The position numbers and the translations under genes are program-made. From contig PLYP01000005.1 of assembly GCA_003153395.1 (NCBI GenBank), positions 85,701-149,700 on the forward strand: a DNA stretch of 64,000 nt. Direction: 5' to 3'. A model generated the notes under the pieces. That model did no database searches. It was not told the origin of the DNA and saw only the letters and a program-made list of their open reading frames with translations. Positions 31,606-43,834 of this stretch are shown here, in pieces. The stretch's first letter is position 1. The number at the start of each line of letters is the position of its first letter. Origin of the DNA: Candidatus Saccharimonadota bacterium. GTDB lineage: Bacteria; Patescibacteriota; Saccharimonadia; Saccharimonadales; UBA4665.

Positions 31606-32924
31606 GACGATAACAGCCTCGGAAAGTGGAAGCGCTCAGTTGGTATGAGAACGTCAAGTAAATCATCAGCCAAGATTCGCCCAAGGGGATATTCTTTTTT
31701 ATCAGTAACTACAATTGAAGGGTTGCGACTTTCAATTAATAATTTAGCAACTTCTTTTAATGACGCTTCAGGCTGGACTGTAACGGTAGCTGGAGGCTTC
31801 ATTAAGTCCTTCAATTGTTGGTCATCTTCAGCGGTTAGTAAATTAGCGATCGGCAGATCATACAGTAGTTTGCCTTTTTTATCAGTTATAGCTAGACCGC
31901 TTAAGCTGCCAAGATCCATATCACTGGATTTAAGCTGCTTCTTTATGGTCTCAACTGTTTGATTAGACCCGGCAGTCAGTATCATGGTATTCATAATTCC
32001 ACCTGCCGTTGCCTCATCATATGCCAAAACCTTATTAACTTGACGAGCGTTATCCTTAGGCATGAGATCAAGCAGGTTTTCCCTTCTCTGATCGTCTACA
32101 TCTCTTAAGGCATCCGCGGCTTCATCAGGCTCCATGCTGGATAAGTATCTGGCGCCCTCTTCTACGGTAGATTCTCTGAGGAGTCCTTCGAGCTGTTTAG
32201 GTTCCATTTCCTCTAATGCGTCGGCTGCAAGTTCTGGTGTAAGTGCATTTAATAATTCTTGCCTTTCTTGACGTCCTAGATCCTCAAGCATATCAGCTAG
32301 TTCACCGGGCCTCATACGCCTTAGCTCTTGACGGTGGGCAGATAGTTTAAGTTGACCCTGTCCTTCGGACTGAGCACCGAAACTTTCGATTGTTGCCCAA
32401 TCTATAACTGAATCTGGCATAGCTTTTGACCTAAACTTATTTGGGCCAAGTCTTCGTAGCAGTGGTTTGTAGCCAACATCTACTCCTACCAGCCTGGTAG
32501 TACTAGCTATTGAAGCAATATATAAATCTGACGCTCTCACTACCCTGGCTCCATCCACATCCAATAGTTGGTGGTCCAGAACTTCCTGCGACAGTCTGAC
32601 CTCACCTTTTCGGGGTTTAAAATCCCTTAAGTCCAATTTCGCGTAACCAAGTAAAACCTGAGTTTGGGTAATTTGATTAATGTTTCCAACTGGAATCCAA
32701 ACTTTACGCCAGGAAACCTTTGCAATAATACCGGTTAGGGGAGGATAGACCTCTTTACTGTCCCAATGGCAAACGAGATCAACAACCGTTCCCAGTTCTT
32801 GGCCGTCTTGATTTATAATCTTTCTTCCTAGTACCCCGGCGACAGAAATTAGCGAGCCTCTTAATTCCTTAAGACGCTGGCTGTTTGGATTCTTTGCGGT
32901 GGGTAAATGAAATTTGTAAACCAT
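31602..32924 (-). CDS. MgtE-like Mg2+-sensor protein without the channel (PRC barrel + MgtE_N + CBS)
   Basis: 440 residues, soluble. PRC-barrel-type sequence lies near 28-170 (GRKIINQDGQELGTVVDLV and LDVDGARVVRASDLYI). An MgtE N-domain follows at about 200-310 (MRPGELADMLEDLGRQERQELL ... MEPDEAADALRDV). Two CBS motifs come last (ILTAGSNQTVETI and PPATVTVQPEASLKEVAKLL). The five-helix MgtE channel is absent. In MgtE the N and CBS domains bind Mg2+ and gate the pore; here they probably regulate the co-encoded NRAMP-related transporter. The leader upstream (32925-33130) is structured and has a strong promoter. Confidence 0.88.
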   Translation of the reverse strand: MVYKFHLPTAKNPNSQRLKELRGSLISVAGVLGRKIINQDGQELGTVVDLVCHWDSKEVYPPLTGIIAKVSWRKVWIPVGNINQITQTQVLLGYAKLDLRDFKPRKGEVRLSQEVLDHQLLDVDGARVVRASDLYIASIASTTRLVGVDVGYKPLLRRLGPNKFRSKAMPDSVIDWATIESFGAQSEGQGQLKLSAHRQELRRMRPGELADMLEDLGRQERQELLNALTPELAADALEEMEPKQLEGLLRESTVEEGARYLSSMEPDEAADALRDVDDQRRENLLDLMPKDNARQVNKVLAYDEATAGGIMNTMILTAGSNQTVETIKKQLKSSDMDLGSLSGLAITDKKGKLLYDLPIANLLTAEDDQQLKDLMKPPATVTVQPEASLKEVAKLLIESRNPSIVVTDKKEYPLGRILADDLLDVLIPTERFHFPRLLSS

Positions 32925-33006
32925 AAGCTTGCTCTTGAGCTTAGCTCCGTTAGATTATTACTTATAAAGCCAAGCTACGGTTAACGAATTAGCCTGGCTT
33001 AAAATT

Positions 33007-33085
33007 CGTGCGCGCCCACCCGAGCGGCGGGCAGTTTATTTTTATTTTGTATTTTTGTTTTTGCACACGCCGCTAGTAGCGCACG
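33007..33085 (-). promoter_or_regulatory. Structured 5' leader of the metal-transporter operon
   Basis: On the minus strand CGTGCGC (33079-33085) is complementary to GCGCACG (33007-33013). Just inside, AGCGGCG (33068-33074) pairs with CGCCGCT (33023-33029), enclosing an A-rich loop of about 38 nt. A further 11-bp stem (AAGCCAGGCTA/TAGCTTGGCTT) lies closer to the gene at about 32968-33001. The G+C-rich arms contrast with the AT-rich surroundings. It does not match the M-box consensus I know. Confidence 0.5.
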
Positions 33086-33096
33086 ATCTGTTATTA

Positions 33097-33125
33097 ACCA
33101 TAATTAATTTATGGTAAGTTGTCAA
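33097..33125 (-). promoter_or_regulatory. Promoter with overlapping inverted repeat, metal-transporter operon
   Basis: Minus-strand TTGACA (33120-33125), 17-nt spacer, TATGGT (33097-33102). The inverted repeat ACCATAA/TTATGGT spans 33097-33115, covering the -10 and half the spacer, as an operator for a repressor would. Confidence 0.65.
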
Positions 33126-33170
33126 CCCCTGCTATTTATTGTAATTAAGGATTAATTAATTTATGGGCTC

Positions 33171-33914
33171 TTAGGCACTTTTAAGTTTATTGCCTTCAAC
33201 TATCTTTTCTTCAGCCATTCTAGGCAGTATGTACATAGTTAGAATTAAGGCGTATATAACTGCAAAACCACACATAATACTTGGAATTCCAGCCCTAGAT
33301 TCCGGTTTAATGCTGTTAGCAAGAGCAGTAGGCACTAGAAAGACTAGGTAACCAACAATTAATGCTCGCACTGATTCAAGCTGCTTCCTGACATGCTCTC
33401 CCTTAGCCTTAAGCTCATTGGCCCACTTTCCGCCAAGAATTATACCAGTCGCAATCCAGCCGTAATAATAAATCCCATAAGCTCCGCCCACCCTAGTCCC
33501 CATCTGGAATATTACGTAATTTCCCGTACATTGATGGCCAATAAACGCAGCGTGATAAGTAAGAAAGAAAATCATGAAAGCACTCATAGACGCATAGGCA
33601 CCGGCGACTACTTTTCTTCCGGGTTTATCCGCTAGTCTATGCATTAAATGTATGCCAAGAGGAGGCAGAGCGGTAATCATGACGAAGCCGACTCTCGACC
33701 ATTGCTCGGCATGTAACCCGTATCCGGTACAAACAAAATATTCTGCTAACTGGAAAGTACCCAGACAGAGAAGCGTAGCCGTAGCAAGCCGGGTAATTTC
33801 ATTGAGTCTATAGCGCCAGAAAGTATAAACAGTTAAAACGGCTTCCACGGTCAAAGTTGCCAACATAACAGGCGGCGAAAAACAATTAAACTGTGTACCT
33901 TTATTCTTAGACAT
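33171..33914 (-). CDS. Seven-TM membrane protein, unknown function
   Basis: 247 residues with seven predicted membrane segments and short loops, plus a Lys-rich C-terminal tail. EYFVCTGYG, HLMHRLADKPGR and AFIGHQCTGNYV contain several Cys/His that could be functional. The topology resembles 7TM receptor/sensor modules without the output domain, but no family is recognised. It lies 21 bases after the ligA stop on the same strand. Confidence 0.6.
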   Translation of the reverse strand: MSKNKGTQFNCFSPPVMLATLTVEAVLTVYTFWRYRLNEITRLATATLLCLGTFQLAEYFVCTGYGLHAEQWSRVGFVMITALPPLGIHLMHRLADKPGRKVVAGAYASMSAFMIFFLTYHAAFIGHQCTGNYVIFQMGTRVGGAYGIYYYGWIATGIILGGKWANELKAKGEHVRKQLESVRALIVGYLVFLVPTALANSIKPESRAGIPSIMCGFAVIYALILTMYILPRMAEEKIVEGNKLKSA

Positions 33915-33935
33915 AATTATTACAGGAAAAGTATA

Positions 33936-36972
<3,037 letters not shown>

Positions 36973-37023
36973 AAGGGTTATTACTTTTTTAGCCTATTTT
37001 CTTATTAATTTAATATTTGAATT

Positions 37024-37902
37024 TTAGGCGTGCGTTCCCATGCTTTTAAGCCTCGCTATGCGGTCATCAATTGGGGGATGGGTGCTAAATAGGCTGGAAA
37101 GACTGTGGGCTTTTAAGGGGTTTACAAAAAATAGATGAGCCGTAGCGGTGTTTTGCCTTTTCGCAACGCTGCCAGTAACTTTTATTTTTTGCAGGGCGCT
37201 CTCTAGTCCTTCCGGATAACGGGTAGTCAGTGCACTAGTTGCATCAGCTAGATATTCACGCTGACGAGATACTGCAAGCTGTATTAAGGTTGCAACGAGT
37301 GGTGCCAGTATAGCCGCGAATATTCCAAGAAAGAAAAAAATCTGGTTATTTTCATCACGGTCACCGCCGCCAAAAAAAGTAAGTCTTAGGAGTATGTCTG
37401 CTAGCAAAGATATTATTACAGTAAGAGCAAATGCTACCATACTTACCCGAATATCATAATTTTTAACGTGCCCTAGCTCATGAGCCAGAACACCTTCCAG
37501 TTCTTTATCGTCCATAATGTCTAGCAGTCCACTAGTTACACAAACCGCAGCGTTCTTCGGATCCCTACCGGTAGCGAAGGCGTTTGGAGCTGGGTCATCC
37601 ATAATGTAAACCTTGGGCATAGGAAGACCGTCAGTAATAGATAGGTTTTCGACAACTCGCCATAACCTAGGGTTATCTGATTTTTTAATGCGCTGAGCTG
37701 AATTAATAGCTAGTGCCATAGATGAGCCACTATAGTAAGTAAATATAATGTAGAAAAGTGCTCCGATGAGACCACCGTAAAATACTCCAGTGCTGCCACC
37801 AAGATATTTATCTAAAAGCCAGATCATCCCGGCCACAAACAACAGAAAAATAGTCATAATATATATAGTTTTTCGCTTGTTCGCGGCTATATCTGAGTAC
37901 AT
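37024..37902 (-). CDS. htpX: HtpX-type membrane zinc metalloprotease
   Basis: 292-residue M48 family protease for membrane protein quality control. The zinc site is HELGH (about residues 141-145), with the downstream third ligand in REYLADATS. Four hydrophobic segments, two before and two after the catalytic motif, place the catalytic domain in the cytoplasm. It ends in FSTHPPIDDRIARL, a hallmark of HtpX. It sits 21 bases downstream of lemA; the lemA-htpX pair is common in bacteria. Confidence 0.95.
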   Translation of the reverse strand: MYSDIAANKRKTIYIMTIFLLFVAGMIWLLDKYLGGSTGVFYGGLIGALFYIIFTYYSGSSMALAINSAQRIKKSDNPRLWRVVENLSITDGLPMPKVYIMDDPAPNAFATGRDPKNAAVCVTSGLLDIMDDKELEGVLAHELGHVKNYDIRVSMVAFALTVIISLLADILLRLTFFGGGDRDENNQIFFFLGIFAAILAPLVATLIQLAVSRQREYLADATSALTTRYPEGLESALQKIKVTGSVAKRQNTATAHLFFVNPLKAHSLSSLFSTHPPIDDRIARLKSMGTHA

Positions 37903-37923
37903 ATATTCTTTTTATCTAGTTGG

Positions 37924-38490
37924 TTAGAATTTAACGTCAACTGGCTTCTGGATTTCCGCAACTTGCGTTTCGTCAACCTCGAAGAATTCTTTATCTGTCT
38001 TAAAGCCCATTATATTAGCGAAAATATTAGTCGGAAAAGTTTTTCGCTTGGTGTTAAAGTCGCGGACCACGCCGTTATAAAATCTTCTTGATGCTTGTAT
38101 CTTGTCCTCGGTATCAGTTAACTCGGCCTGAAGTTCTTGAAAGTTTTCAGATGCTTTTAGGTCTGGGTAGTTTTCGGCTACCGCGAATAAGCTCTTCATG
38201 GTCTGTTGGAACTGATTCTCAGCTTTAGCTTGCTCTGGTACAGTTTGGGCGCCAAGAGCACTGGTTCTAGCTTTTGTTACATCCTCAAAGACCGTTTTCT
38301 CATGTGATGCATAGCCTTTAACGGTGTTAACTAGATTAGGTATAAGGTCATATCGCCTTTTTAGCTGGACGGTTATATCACTCCAGGCCTCAGTTGCCTG
38401 CTGGTTCAGCCGCACTAAGCTATTGAATAATCCGACTACTATTAGCCCGATAACTACAATTACAACTATTGCTACAATAATGGCGGTCAT
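37924..38490 (-). CDS. lemA: LemA family protein
   Basis: 188 residues. An N-terminal membrane segment (about 1-25, [17 protein letters not shown]) is followed by a long helical domain with [18 protein letters not shown] and [19 protein letters not shown], diagnostic for LemA. Its exact role is unknown; it is repeatedly found next to htpX, as here. It is divergently transcribed from the D,D-carboxypeptidase gene with a 65-base gap. Confidence 0.95.
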   Translation of the reverse strand: MTAIIVAIVVIVVIGLIVVGLFNSLVRLNQQATEAWSDITVQLKRRYDLIPNLVNTVKGYASHEKTVFEDVTKARTSALGAQTVPEQAKAENQFQQTMKSLFAVAENYPDLKASENFQELQAELTDTEDKIQASRRFYNGVVRDFNTKRKTFPTNIFANIMGFKTDKEFFEVDETQVAEIQKPVDVKF

Positions 38491-38555
38491 GACACTACTA
38501 TCCTCCCTGTAAAACTTATATTCTTATTATACATCAGTTAACTCTTTTCTACTGT

Positions 38556-39779
38556 ATGATAGTAATTAAGCTTATGCAACGAGGCTTAAAGAAGGCTTTA
38601 GTACTTATTCTTATCCTATTTTTATTATTAGGATCGTATTCATACTGGGCAATTAATCGAAGCGTTAAGCTTGTTTATCCCACTGTTACATATAGAAACC
38701 AACCAATTCTTACTAGCACCAGCTTAAGCTGGCCTAATACCGGACAATCTGCTGTTGGGATACTTAGAACAAATATTTTAGATACACATAATACCCAAAC
38801 GCCTGTACCGACTGCCAGCACCGCCAAAATGGTGACTGCCTTAGTAGTGCTGCAGTCTAAGCCGCTTAAACTTGGCGATAAAGGTCCTGTCGTTACATTG
38901 ACTCAGTCCGATGTGGATTTATATAAATCTTATTTAGCTAGACAAGGTTCAGTTGTTCCAGTTCAGGTTGGAGAGCAAATTAATGAGTATCAGATGCTGG
39001 AAGCCATGTTCTTGCCTTCCGCCAACAATATGGCGGATAGTTTGGCAACCTGGGCATATGGTTCTCTAGCTAATTATTCAAAAGCTGCTAACTCATTCCT
39101 GGCAAGCCACCGTATAACCTCTACGAAAATTGGCAATGACGCCAGTGGATTTAATCCAATTACAACCAGCACTTCAGGTGACCTGGTGAAAATAGGCGAG
39201 TTAGTAATGCAAAATCTGATCCTTGCGCAAATTGTAAATATGAAATTTGCGAATGATATTCCGCTAGATCCAATTGCCAAGAATGTAAATTATTTGCTTG
39301 GTACCAATAATATTATTGGGATTAAGACTGGCAATACTGATCAGGCAGGCGGAGTTTATGTAAGTGCCTCAAAAACCAATGTTAACGGCAAGGATATAAC
39401 CATAATAACTGCCAACACCGGATCGCCCACATTGGGTACTGCCGTTAGCGGCAGCCTGCCTTTAATTACGTCTTCTCAGAGCAATTTCAAATCCGTAATT
39501 TCTCTTAAAAAGGGAACGACTATCGGTGGGTACAAAGAGCCCTGGGACAATAAATTTATTTCAGCAGAGGTTAATAGAGACCTACTGAGTACCGTTTGGG
39601 GAGGATCTAAATCTCCCGACGTTCAAATCACTATGTCTAAAGTTACATACCCGATAACAGTCGGTTCTGTGGTCGGTAATGTGTCGCTAATAAATAACGG
39701 TTCAAAAGTCGAAGAGAATATATATTTAGCACAAAACTTTAACAAGCCGTCTATTATCTGGAAGCTTTTACATCCATAA
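38556..39779 (+). CDS. dacA: D-alanyl-D-alanine carboxypeptidase (S11/PBP5 family)
   Basis: 407-residue penicillin-binding enzyme that trims the terminal D-Ala of stem peptides. The SxxK catalytic motif is STAK at residues 88-91, SxN is SANN near 154, and KTG is GIKTGNT near 257. An N-terminal membrane anchor (about 14-33) puts the catalytic domain outside the cell; no lipobox. An alternative in-frame start is ATG 38574. With ddl and murF elsewhere in the window it completes a D-Ala-based wall system. Confidence 0.92.
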   Translation: MIVIKLMQRGLKKALVLILILFLLLGSYSYWAINRSVKLVYPTVTYRNQPILTSTSLSWPNTGQSAVGILRTNILDTHNTQTPVPTASTAKMVTALVVLQSKPLKLGDKGPVVTLTQSDVDLYKSYLARQGSVVPVQVGEQINEYQMLEAMFLPSANNMADSLATWAYGSLANYSKAANSFLASHRITSTKIGNDASGFNPITTSTSGDLVKIGELVMQNLILAQIVNMKFANDIPLDPIAKNVNYLLGTNNIIGIKTGNTDQAGGVYVSASKTNVNGKDITIITANTGSPTLGTAVSGSLPLITSSQSNFKSVISLKKGTTIGGYKEPWDNKFISAEVNRDLLSTVWGGSKSPDVQITMSKVTYPITVGSVVGNVSLINNGSKVEENIYLAQNFNKPSIIWKLLHP

Positions 39780-39813
39780 GTTTATCGTCGATCTAAAAAT
39801 ATTCAATCTGGAG

Positions 39814-39890
39814 TGGTGGGTGATGAGGGGCTCGAACCCCCGACCTTCTGAGTGTAAATCAGACGCTCTAGCCAACTGAGCTAATCACCC
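39814..39890 (-). tRNA. tRNA-Val (UAC)
   Basis: 77 nt. Acceptor GGGTGAT/ATCACCC, anticodon stem TCTGA/TCAGA, loop TTTACAC with anticodon TAC, T-loop GTTCGAGC, CCA encoded at 39814-39816. Six bases separate it from tRNA-Leu(GAG). Confidence 0.95.
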
Positions 39891-39896
39891 ACGTAG

Positions 39897-39983
39897 TGGT
39901 GCGCGAGAGAGGACTTGAACCTCCAAACCCTTTCGGGCACAGCCACCTCAAGGCTGCGTGTTTACCAATTTCACCACTCACGC
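39897..39983 (-). tRNA. tRNA-Leu (GAG)
   Basis: 87-nt class II tRNA. Acceptor GCGTGAG/CTCGCGC, anticodon stem CAGCC/GGCTG, loop TTGAGGT with anticodon GAG, long variable arm, CCA encoded at 39897-39899. Confidence 0.95.
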
Positions 39984-40039
39984 CGAGGCCATCATATGGT
40001 ATCTGTTTTATGGTAAAAACTCAAGACTTTATGGCTCTA

Positions 40040-41671
40040 TTAGCTGCCTGGCAAATGAGTGTGCAAATGGTCAATACTGTAATCAGAGCGGACTATGGAT
40101 TTTAAATCATCGACTGTCGTACCAAACTTCACGCCGGGGTTCAGTATTCCGTGCGGATCAAATATTAGTTTTATCTTTTTTAATAATGCGTATAGGTCGC
40201 TGCCGTACATATTTTCTATATAAGGCGCTTTTAATCGCCCGTCTCCGGAAGAAGAGCTTAGTGTACCGTTGAGATCAAGTATTAGCTTATTAAATTCACC
40301 CAACAACCTGAATGCTTTTTGCCTGTCACCTACTTGGCCTAAATTTAATCTTGGCTGAAGATATAAATTACCGTCTCCCACGTGTCCCCAAATAGCAGGC
40401 TTTAAATTATTAGTAGACATAAGTTTATATAGACCTTCCAATAGTTCTCTGACTCTGTCGGGAGGCACAGCACCGTCAAATAATGGCAAGGAGTGTAGTA
40501 GACCGTCATTGTGCGCCAGCAGTATATTTACAATTTCTCGAATTTTACGATATTTATATTGTTCCTCAAGATCTGTCGATGTATCAACTTTGATAGCATA
40601 TTTGTCTAAGATCTTATCAGCCTTTTTAAGTGCTTTCTTGGAATTACGATCGTTGCCGTCAAATTCTATAAGCATAATAAGAGGCGGGAACGGAGTCTTA
40701 ACTAGATCTGTTAAGTGATTAGGGTTTAATTCGTGTATTTGTTGAAGAGTAAACTGATCTACTACCTCCATTGAGCTAGGTAGCTCGGCAAGTTCTCTAA
40801 GCTCCAGTATTGCTTGTTGAAAATATTCTAAACTATCGAATTGAGCAAGTATCAAGGTTTTATTTTGTTCAAATGGCTCAGTGGTAAGTTCGGCCTCAGT
40901 AATAATTCCTAGTGTCCCCTGGCTACCAACAAAAAGCGGGGTTAGATCAAAAGATCCGTCACTACGCTTTATGTCTAGAACATTTAAACCTGAGTTATTA
41001 TTTGCCGTCCCGCGCTTAAAGTTCTGGATAAGATCATGCTGCTCTTCCAAAAGCGTATCTATGGATCTATATATCTCGCCTTCAAGTGTTGCCAGGCCAA
41101 GTTTTTTACTAAGCTCACGCTTATTTAGTCTTTTTGTTTCAATAACTTCACCGTTAGCCAGAACTACTCTTAAGCTTTTTACATATTGCAAAGTGTCGCC
41201 ATATTTTACAGATTTTTCGCCCGATGCGTTATTAGCTATAGCGCCACCAACCGTAGAGTATTCTATTGAAGCCGGATAGGGTGGCAGGAATCTACCATGA
41301 GTTTCCAGTGCTTGCTGCAACTTTGCGTAATTAATCCCAGGCTCAACGGTAACTGTTGAAGCTTTAGAATCGAGCTCGAGCACCCTATTCATATGAGCTG
41401 GAAAAACTAATATCATACCGCTGCCTATAGCTGCTCCTGTCTGATCGGTGCCTGCGCCGCGAGCAGTAAGTGGAATTACGCGGCCACGTTCTGCAAGCTG
41501 CCAACTGAATCGGGCTGCTTTACGGATATCATTTTCGTTACGAGGATATACGATTAATAGCGGAGCCACCTGTAAGATGCTTCCGTCTGTTGCGAAGTAG
41601 TGTCTAGCATCGGTGCTAGTTACTACTTCTCCAACTAAATGCTCCTGTAAATAATGCGCTACTTTACTCAT
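40040..41671 (-). CDS. FAD-linked oxidase (D-lactate dehydrogenase / glycolate oxidase-like)
   Basis: 543 residues. The FAD-binding type 4 domain covers about 20-215, with RGAGTDQTG, VEPGINYAKL, VGGAIANNASGEKSVKYG and the C-terminal FAD-linked oxidase domain (WGHVGDGNLYLQP, where the conserved His lies; LIFDPHGILNPG ends it). It oxidises a 2-hydroxy acid such as D-lactate, donating electrons to an unknown acceptor. The C-terminal Fe-S domain found in some relatives is absent. No partner genes are nearby. Confidence 0.87.
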   Translation of the reverse strand: MSKVAHYLQEHLVGEVVTSTDARHYFATDGSILQVAPLLIVYPRNENDIRKAARFSWQLAERGRVIPLTARGAGTDQTGAAIGSGMILVFPAHMNRVLELDSKASTVTVEPGINYAKLQQALETHGRFLPPYPASIEYSTVGGAIANNASGEKSVKYGDTLQYVKSLRVVLANGEVIETKRLNKRELSKKLGLATLEGEIYRSIDTLLEEQHDLIQNFKRGTANNNSGLNVLDIKRSDGSFDLTPLFVGSQGTLGIITEAELTTEPFEQNKTLILAQFDSLEYFQQAILELRELAELPSSMEVVDQFTLQQIHELNPNHLTDLVKTPFPPLIMLIEFDGNDRNSKKALKKADKILDKYAIKVDTSTDLEEQYKYRKIREIVNILLAHNDGLLHSLPLFDGAVPPDRVRELLEGLYKLMSTNNLKPAIWGHVGDGNLYLQPRLNLGQVGDRQKAFRLLGEFNKLILDLNGTLSSSSGDGRLKAPYIENMYGSDLYALLKKIKLIFDPHGILNPGVKFGTTVDDLKSIVRSDYSIDHLHTHLPGS

Positions 41672-41755
41672 AGGAGTACCCTCGTATTACTCGCATAGTT
41701 ATGTCAGCTATAATAGCATATTCGTCCCATATGACGCTCGCGGTAAGGGGCGGGT

Positions 41756-43228
41756 CTATTCTTGAACTTGTGGTCGCCGAGGTGGGATGTTTTGTATTGC
41801 AGATTCTATAGTTCTGGCGTATCTCTTATCGCGTCGATTATTTGATAATCCTCTTAGCTCGGAAGACAAGGTAATGCGTTGTACTTCTTCGAAAACCTTG
41901 TCCATTATTTCAGGCTCACTAGCAATATCTAAACCTGCTTTAGTGAAAGCAGCCTCCAGGTCATTGCATACCTGAAGCAGGCTAGTTTCTCTATTTATAG
42001 AATGTCTTATTGCAACAACCGGTTCTGGTGACTCATCTCGATAAGTAACAGCTACAGCATCTATAATGCCTTCCGTGATTCGATAGGCTAAATTTTCACC
42101 TGATAACTCAAGGAAGGTTTCCATTTCACGATCTAGTAAAACCTCTTGCGCAGCGGCCTCATAAAAAGAACTCTTAGAACTTTCCCTGGCATTAACGAAT
42201 ACTCTTGAAAGACCTTTAATCATATCCAAATATCGATCTTGTTCTTTGAAATAACCTAGACCTTCTGCGAGTCTAGGTACTTGTTCAGATAAACCCTTAT
42301 CTCCAAGCGTGGCTGCAAAAAGTAAAGTTCTAAGACCTTCGCTGCGTCCTAACCATGAAATGATAATTTCAGCAGCTTTACCATAAATTATTGCCGGTTT
42401 AATTTTATCGCTTTCCGCTATGCCTACTGGAACTTCACCATATGATGCTATATCTTTTAATTCTGGACTACCCGCTATATATGCGCGAAAAGTATCGGGT
42501 GCGTCTATAAACTGCACGGAGTGTGGTTCTTCGTGCAGCAATCTGCCTTGCCCGGTTCCGTCAACTTCAAGCGACTCAACATCACTGCCAACAGATAATG
42601 GAAACCTAGTTACTCTGGTCGCCTCTAAAGCTAAGTAATGTCGGCCGATATCAGTTCGAACTATTCCGAGAGGATGTCTTCCAGCAGTAACAGCCCCCTC
42701 AACATCAACTATTGACAGCGTGTTATCGCGTGATGACTTTTTAATTTCTGGATCGGCTGCAATTTCTCTTGTAACTGGAAGAGATCCGATTACAATTAAC
42801 CTTCTCCTAGTTTGAGGGCTAAACAGATAATCATTCATTTTCGCTATTTCTGCAAAGGTTTGATCGGCTTCGGATAATGGTCTGCCTTCAAGGTCCGTTT
42901 GTGCAAAAAATGTTCTTTCGGGATCATCGGTTGTTCTGCTTAAAAGTGATATTGCAAAATCTCTAGTATCTTCTATTACCTGTCGGCGTTTAGTAGTTAC
43001 TCTCTGCGCCATGCTAAGCTCAGCTATTCTACTTTCTTTATTAGCAGTTGCGGCTCGTAACTCTTGATCCGCTATATCAAGGGCTTCAATCGCTGCTTGC
43101 TCAGCAGCCATATCACCTTCTAGCCTCAATTCTCCTTGAGCTATTTCAGTTGCATAAGTACTAGTTAAGGACGCTGAGTCTAAAGCGGGTGTACTAATTA
43201 ATGGCGGTTGAGGTTCTCTATCAGTCAT
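41756..43228 (-). CDS. Large hypothetical protein
   Basis: 490 residues, acidic, no domain recognised. An N-terminal coiled-coil segment (AEQAAIEALDIADQELRAATANKESRIAEL, about 35-70) is followed by a soluble, mostly helical body. There is no signal peptide or membrane segment. Its composition and style resemble the other lineage-specific hypotheticals here (1323, 9778, 17390, 57057). The GAPs on either side are short and no operon partner is evident. Confidence 0.6.
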   Translation of the reverse strand: MTDREPQPPLISTPALDSASLTSTYATEIAQGELRLEGDMAAEQAAIEALDIADQELRAATANKESRIAELSMAQRVTTKRRQVIEDTRDFAISLLSRTTDDPERTFFAQTDLEGRPLSEADQTFAEIAKMNDYLFSPQTRRRLIVIGSLPVTREIAADPEIKKSSRDNTLSIVDVEGAVTAGRHPLGIVRTDIGRHYLALEATRVTRFPLSVGSDVESLEVDGTGQGRLLHEEPHSVQFIDAPDTFRAYIAGSPELKDIASYGEVPVGIAESDKIKPAIIYGKAAEIIISWLGRSEGLRTLLFAATLGDKGLSEQVPRLAEGLGYFKEQDRYLDMIKGLSRVFVNARESSKSSFYEAAAQEVLLDREMETFLELSGENLAYRITEGIIDAVAVTYRDESPEPVVAIRHSINRETSLLQVCNDLEAAFTKAGLDIASEPEIMDKVFEEVQRITLSSELRGLSNNRRDKRYARTIESAIQNIPPRRPQVQE

Positions 43229-43306
43229 AATAGTTTAATTAAATGCTATTTTATACCCTTATTGATTATTTGGCAAGTATAAATTTTAGTATCTTTAGAT
43301 CTGATA

Positions 43307-43669
43307 TTGGTGCACCTAAGTGGACACTACTCAAACCTAATTTGGGAATTTGTCAAGGTTCCTGAGCCAGCAAAAAGGGTTTTGGAGGCCTTTCCGGACG
43401 GTGTTCCTGAGCAGTCTAGTCCTAAGATTGCTACTTTCCGCACAAAGCGGCTGGGGAACGGAGTAGTCCTGAGGGCTGTTGTTCAGGTCTTGGAGACCAA
43501 CGCTGGATCATTGTCCGTGTCGGAGGTACATAGTGCTGTTGAGCACTTACTTGGAATCCGGGTCTCTATACATAGTGTCAATAGTTGCTTGTCAACCGGA
43601 TCAATTGGTAAATATCCGCAGTTCGAGAGAGCTGCCTCTGGGATCTACCGGTTAAGGCAGCTGTTTTGA
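43307..43669 (+). CDS. Winged-helix-like protein, probably foreign
   Basis: 120 residues. The segment VVLRAVVQVLETNAGSLSVSEVHSAVEHLLG, followed by SVNSCLSTGS and FERAASGIYRL, looks like a winged helix domain of the type found beside actinobacterial DNA-modifying genes; that is recollection. The start is TTG at 43307 or GTG at 43310; the 5' end may be truncated. The gene is clearly more GC-rich than its neighbours, suggesting recent transfer. It is followed by a promoter and another HTH-containing gene. Confidence 0.55.
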   Translation: MVHLSGHYSNLIWEFVKVPEPAKRVLEAFPDGVPEQSSPKIATFRTKRLGNGVVLRAVVQVLETNAGSLSVSEVHSAVEHLLGIRVSIHSVNSCLSTGSIGKYPQFERAASGIYRLRQLF

Positions 43670-43776
43670 TTTCTTCGCTTAGTACATTTCCCTCACATTT
43701 CATAGTTTTACTTTATTAACGCGTCTCATTCGCATTCATATTCCATGCCTTATTTCAGATTGACGCGATTATATTC

Positions 43777-43806
43777 TTGACATGTTGAATCTAGTGAGAA
43801 TATAAT
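43777..43806 (+). promoter_or_regulatory. Predicted sigma-70 promoter
   Basis: TTGACA (43777-43782), 18-nt spacer, TATAAT (43801-43806): both hexamers are perfect. It drives the two-gene cluster that starts at 43835. Confidence 0.72.
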
Positions 43807-43834
43807 GAGATTAATATAACACAGGAGTACCACA

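Noticed and set aside
32925-33090. M-box Mg2+ riboswitch
   Set aside because: Context fits, but I cannot match the conserved M-box core; only a generic structured leader is claimed.
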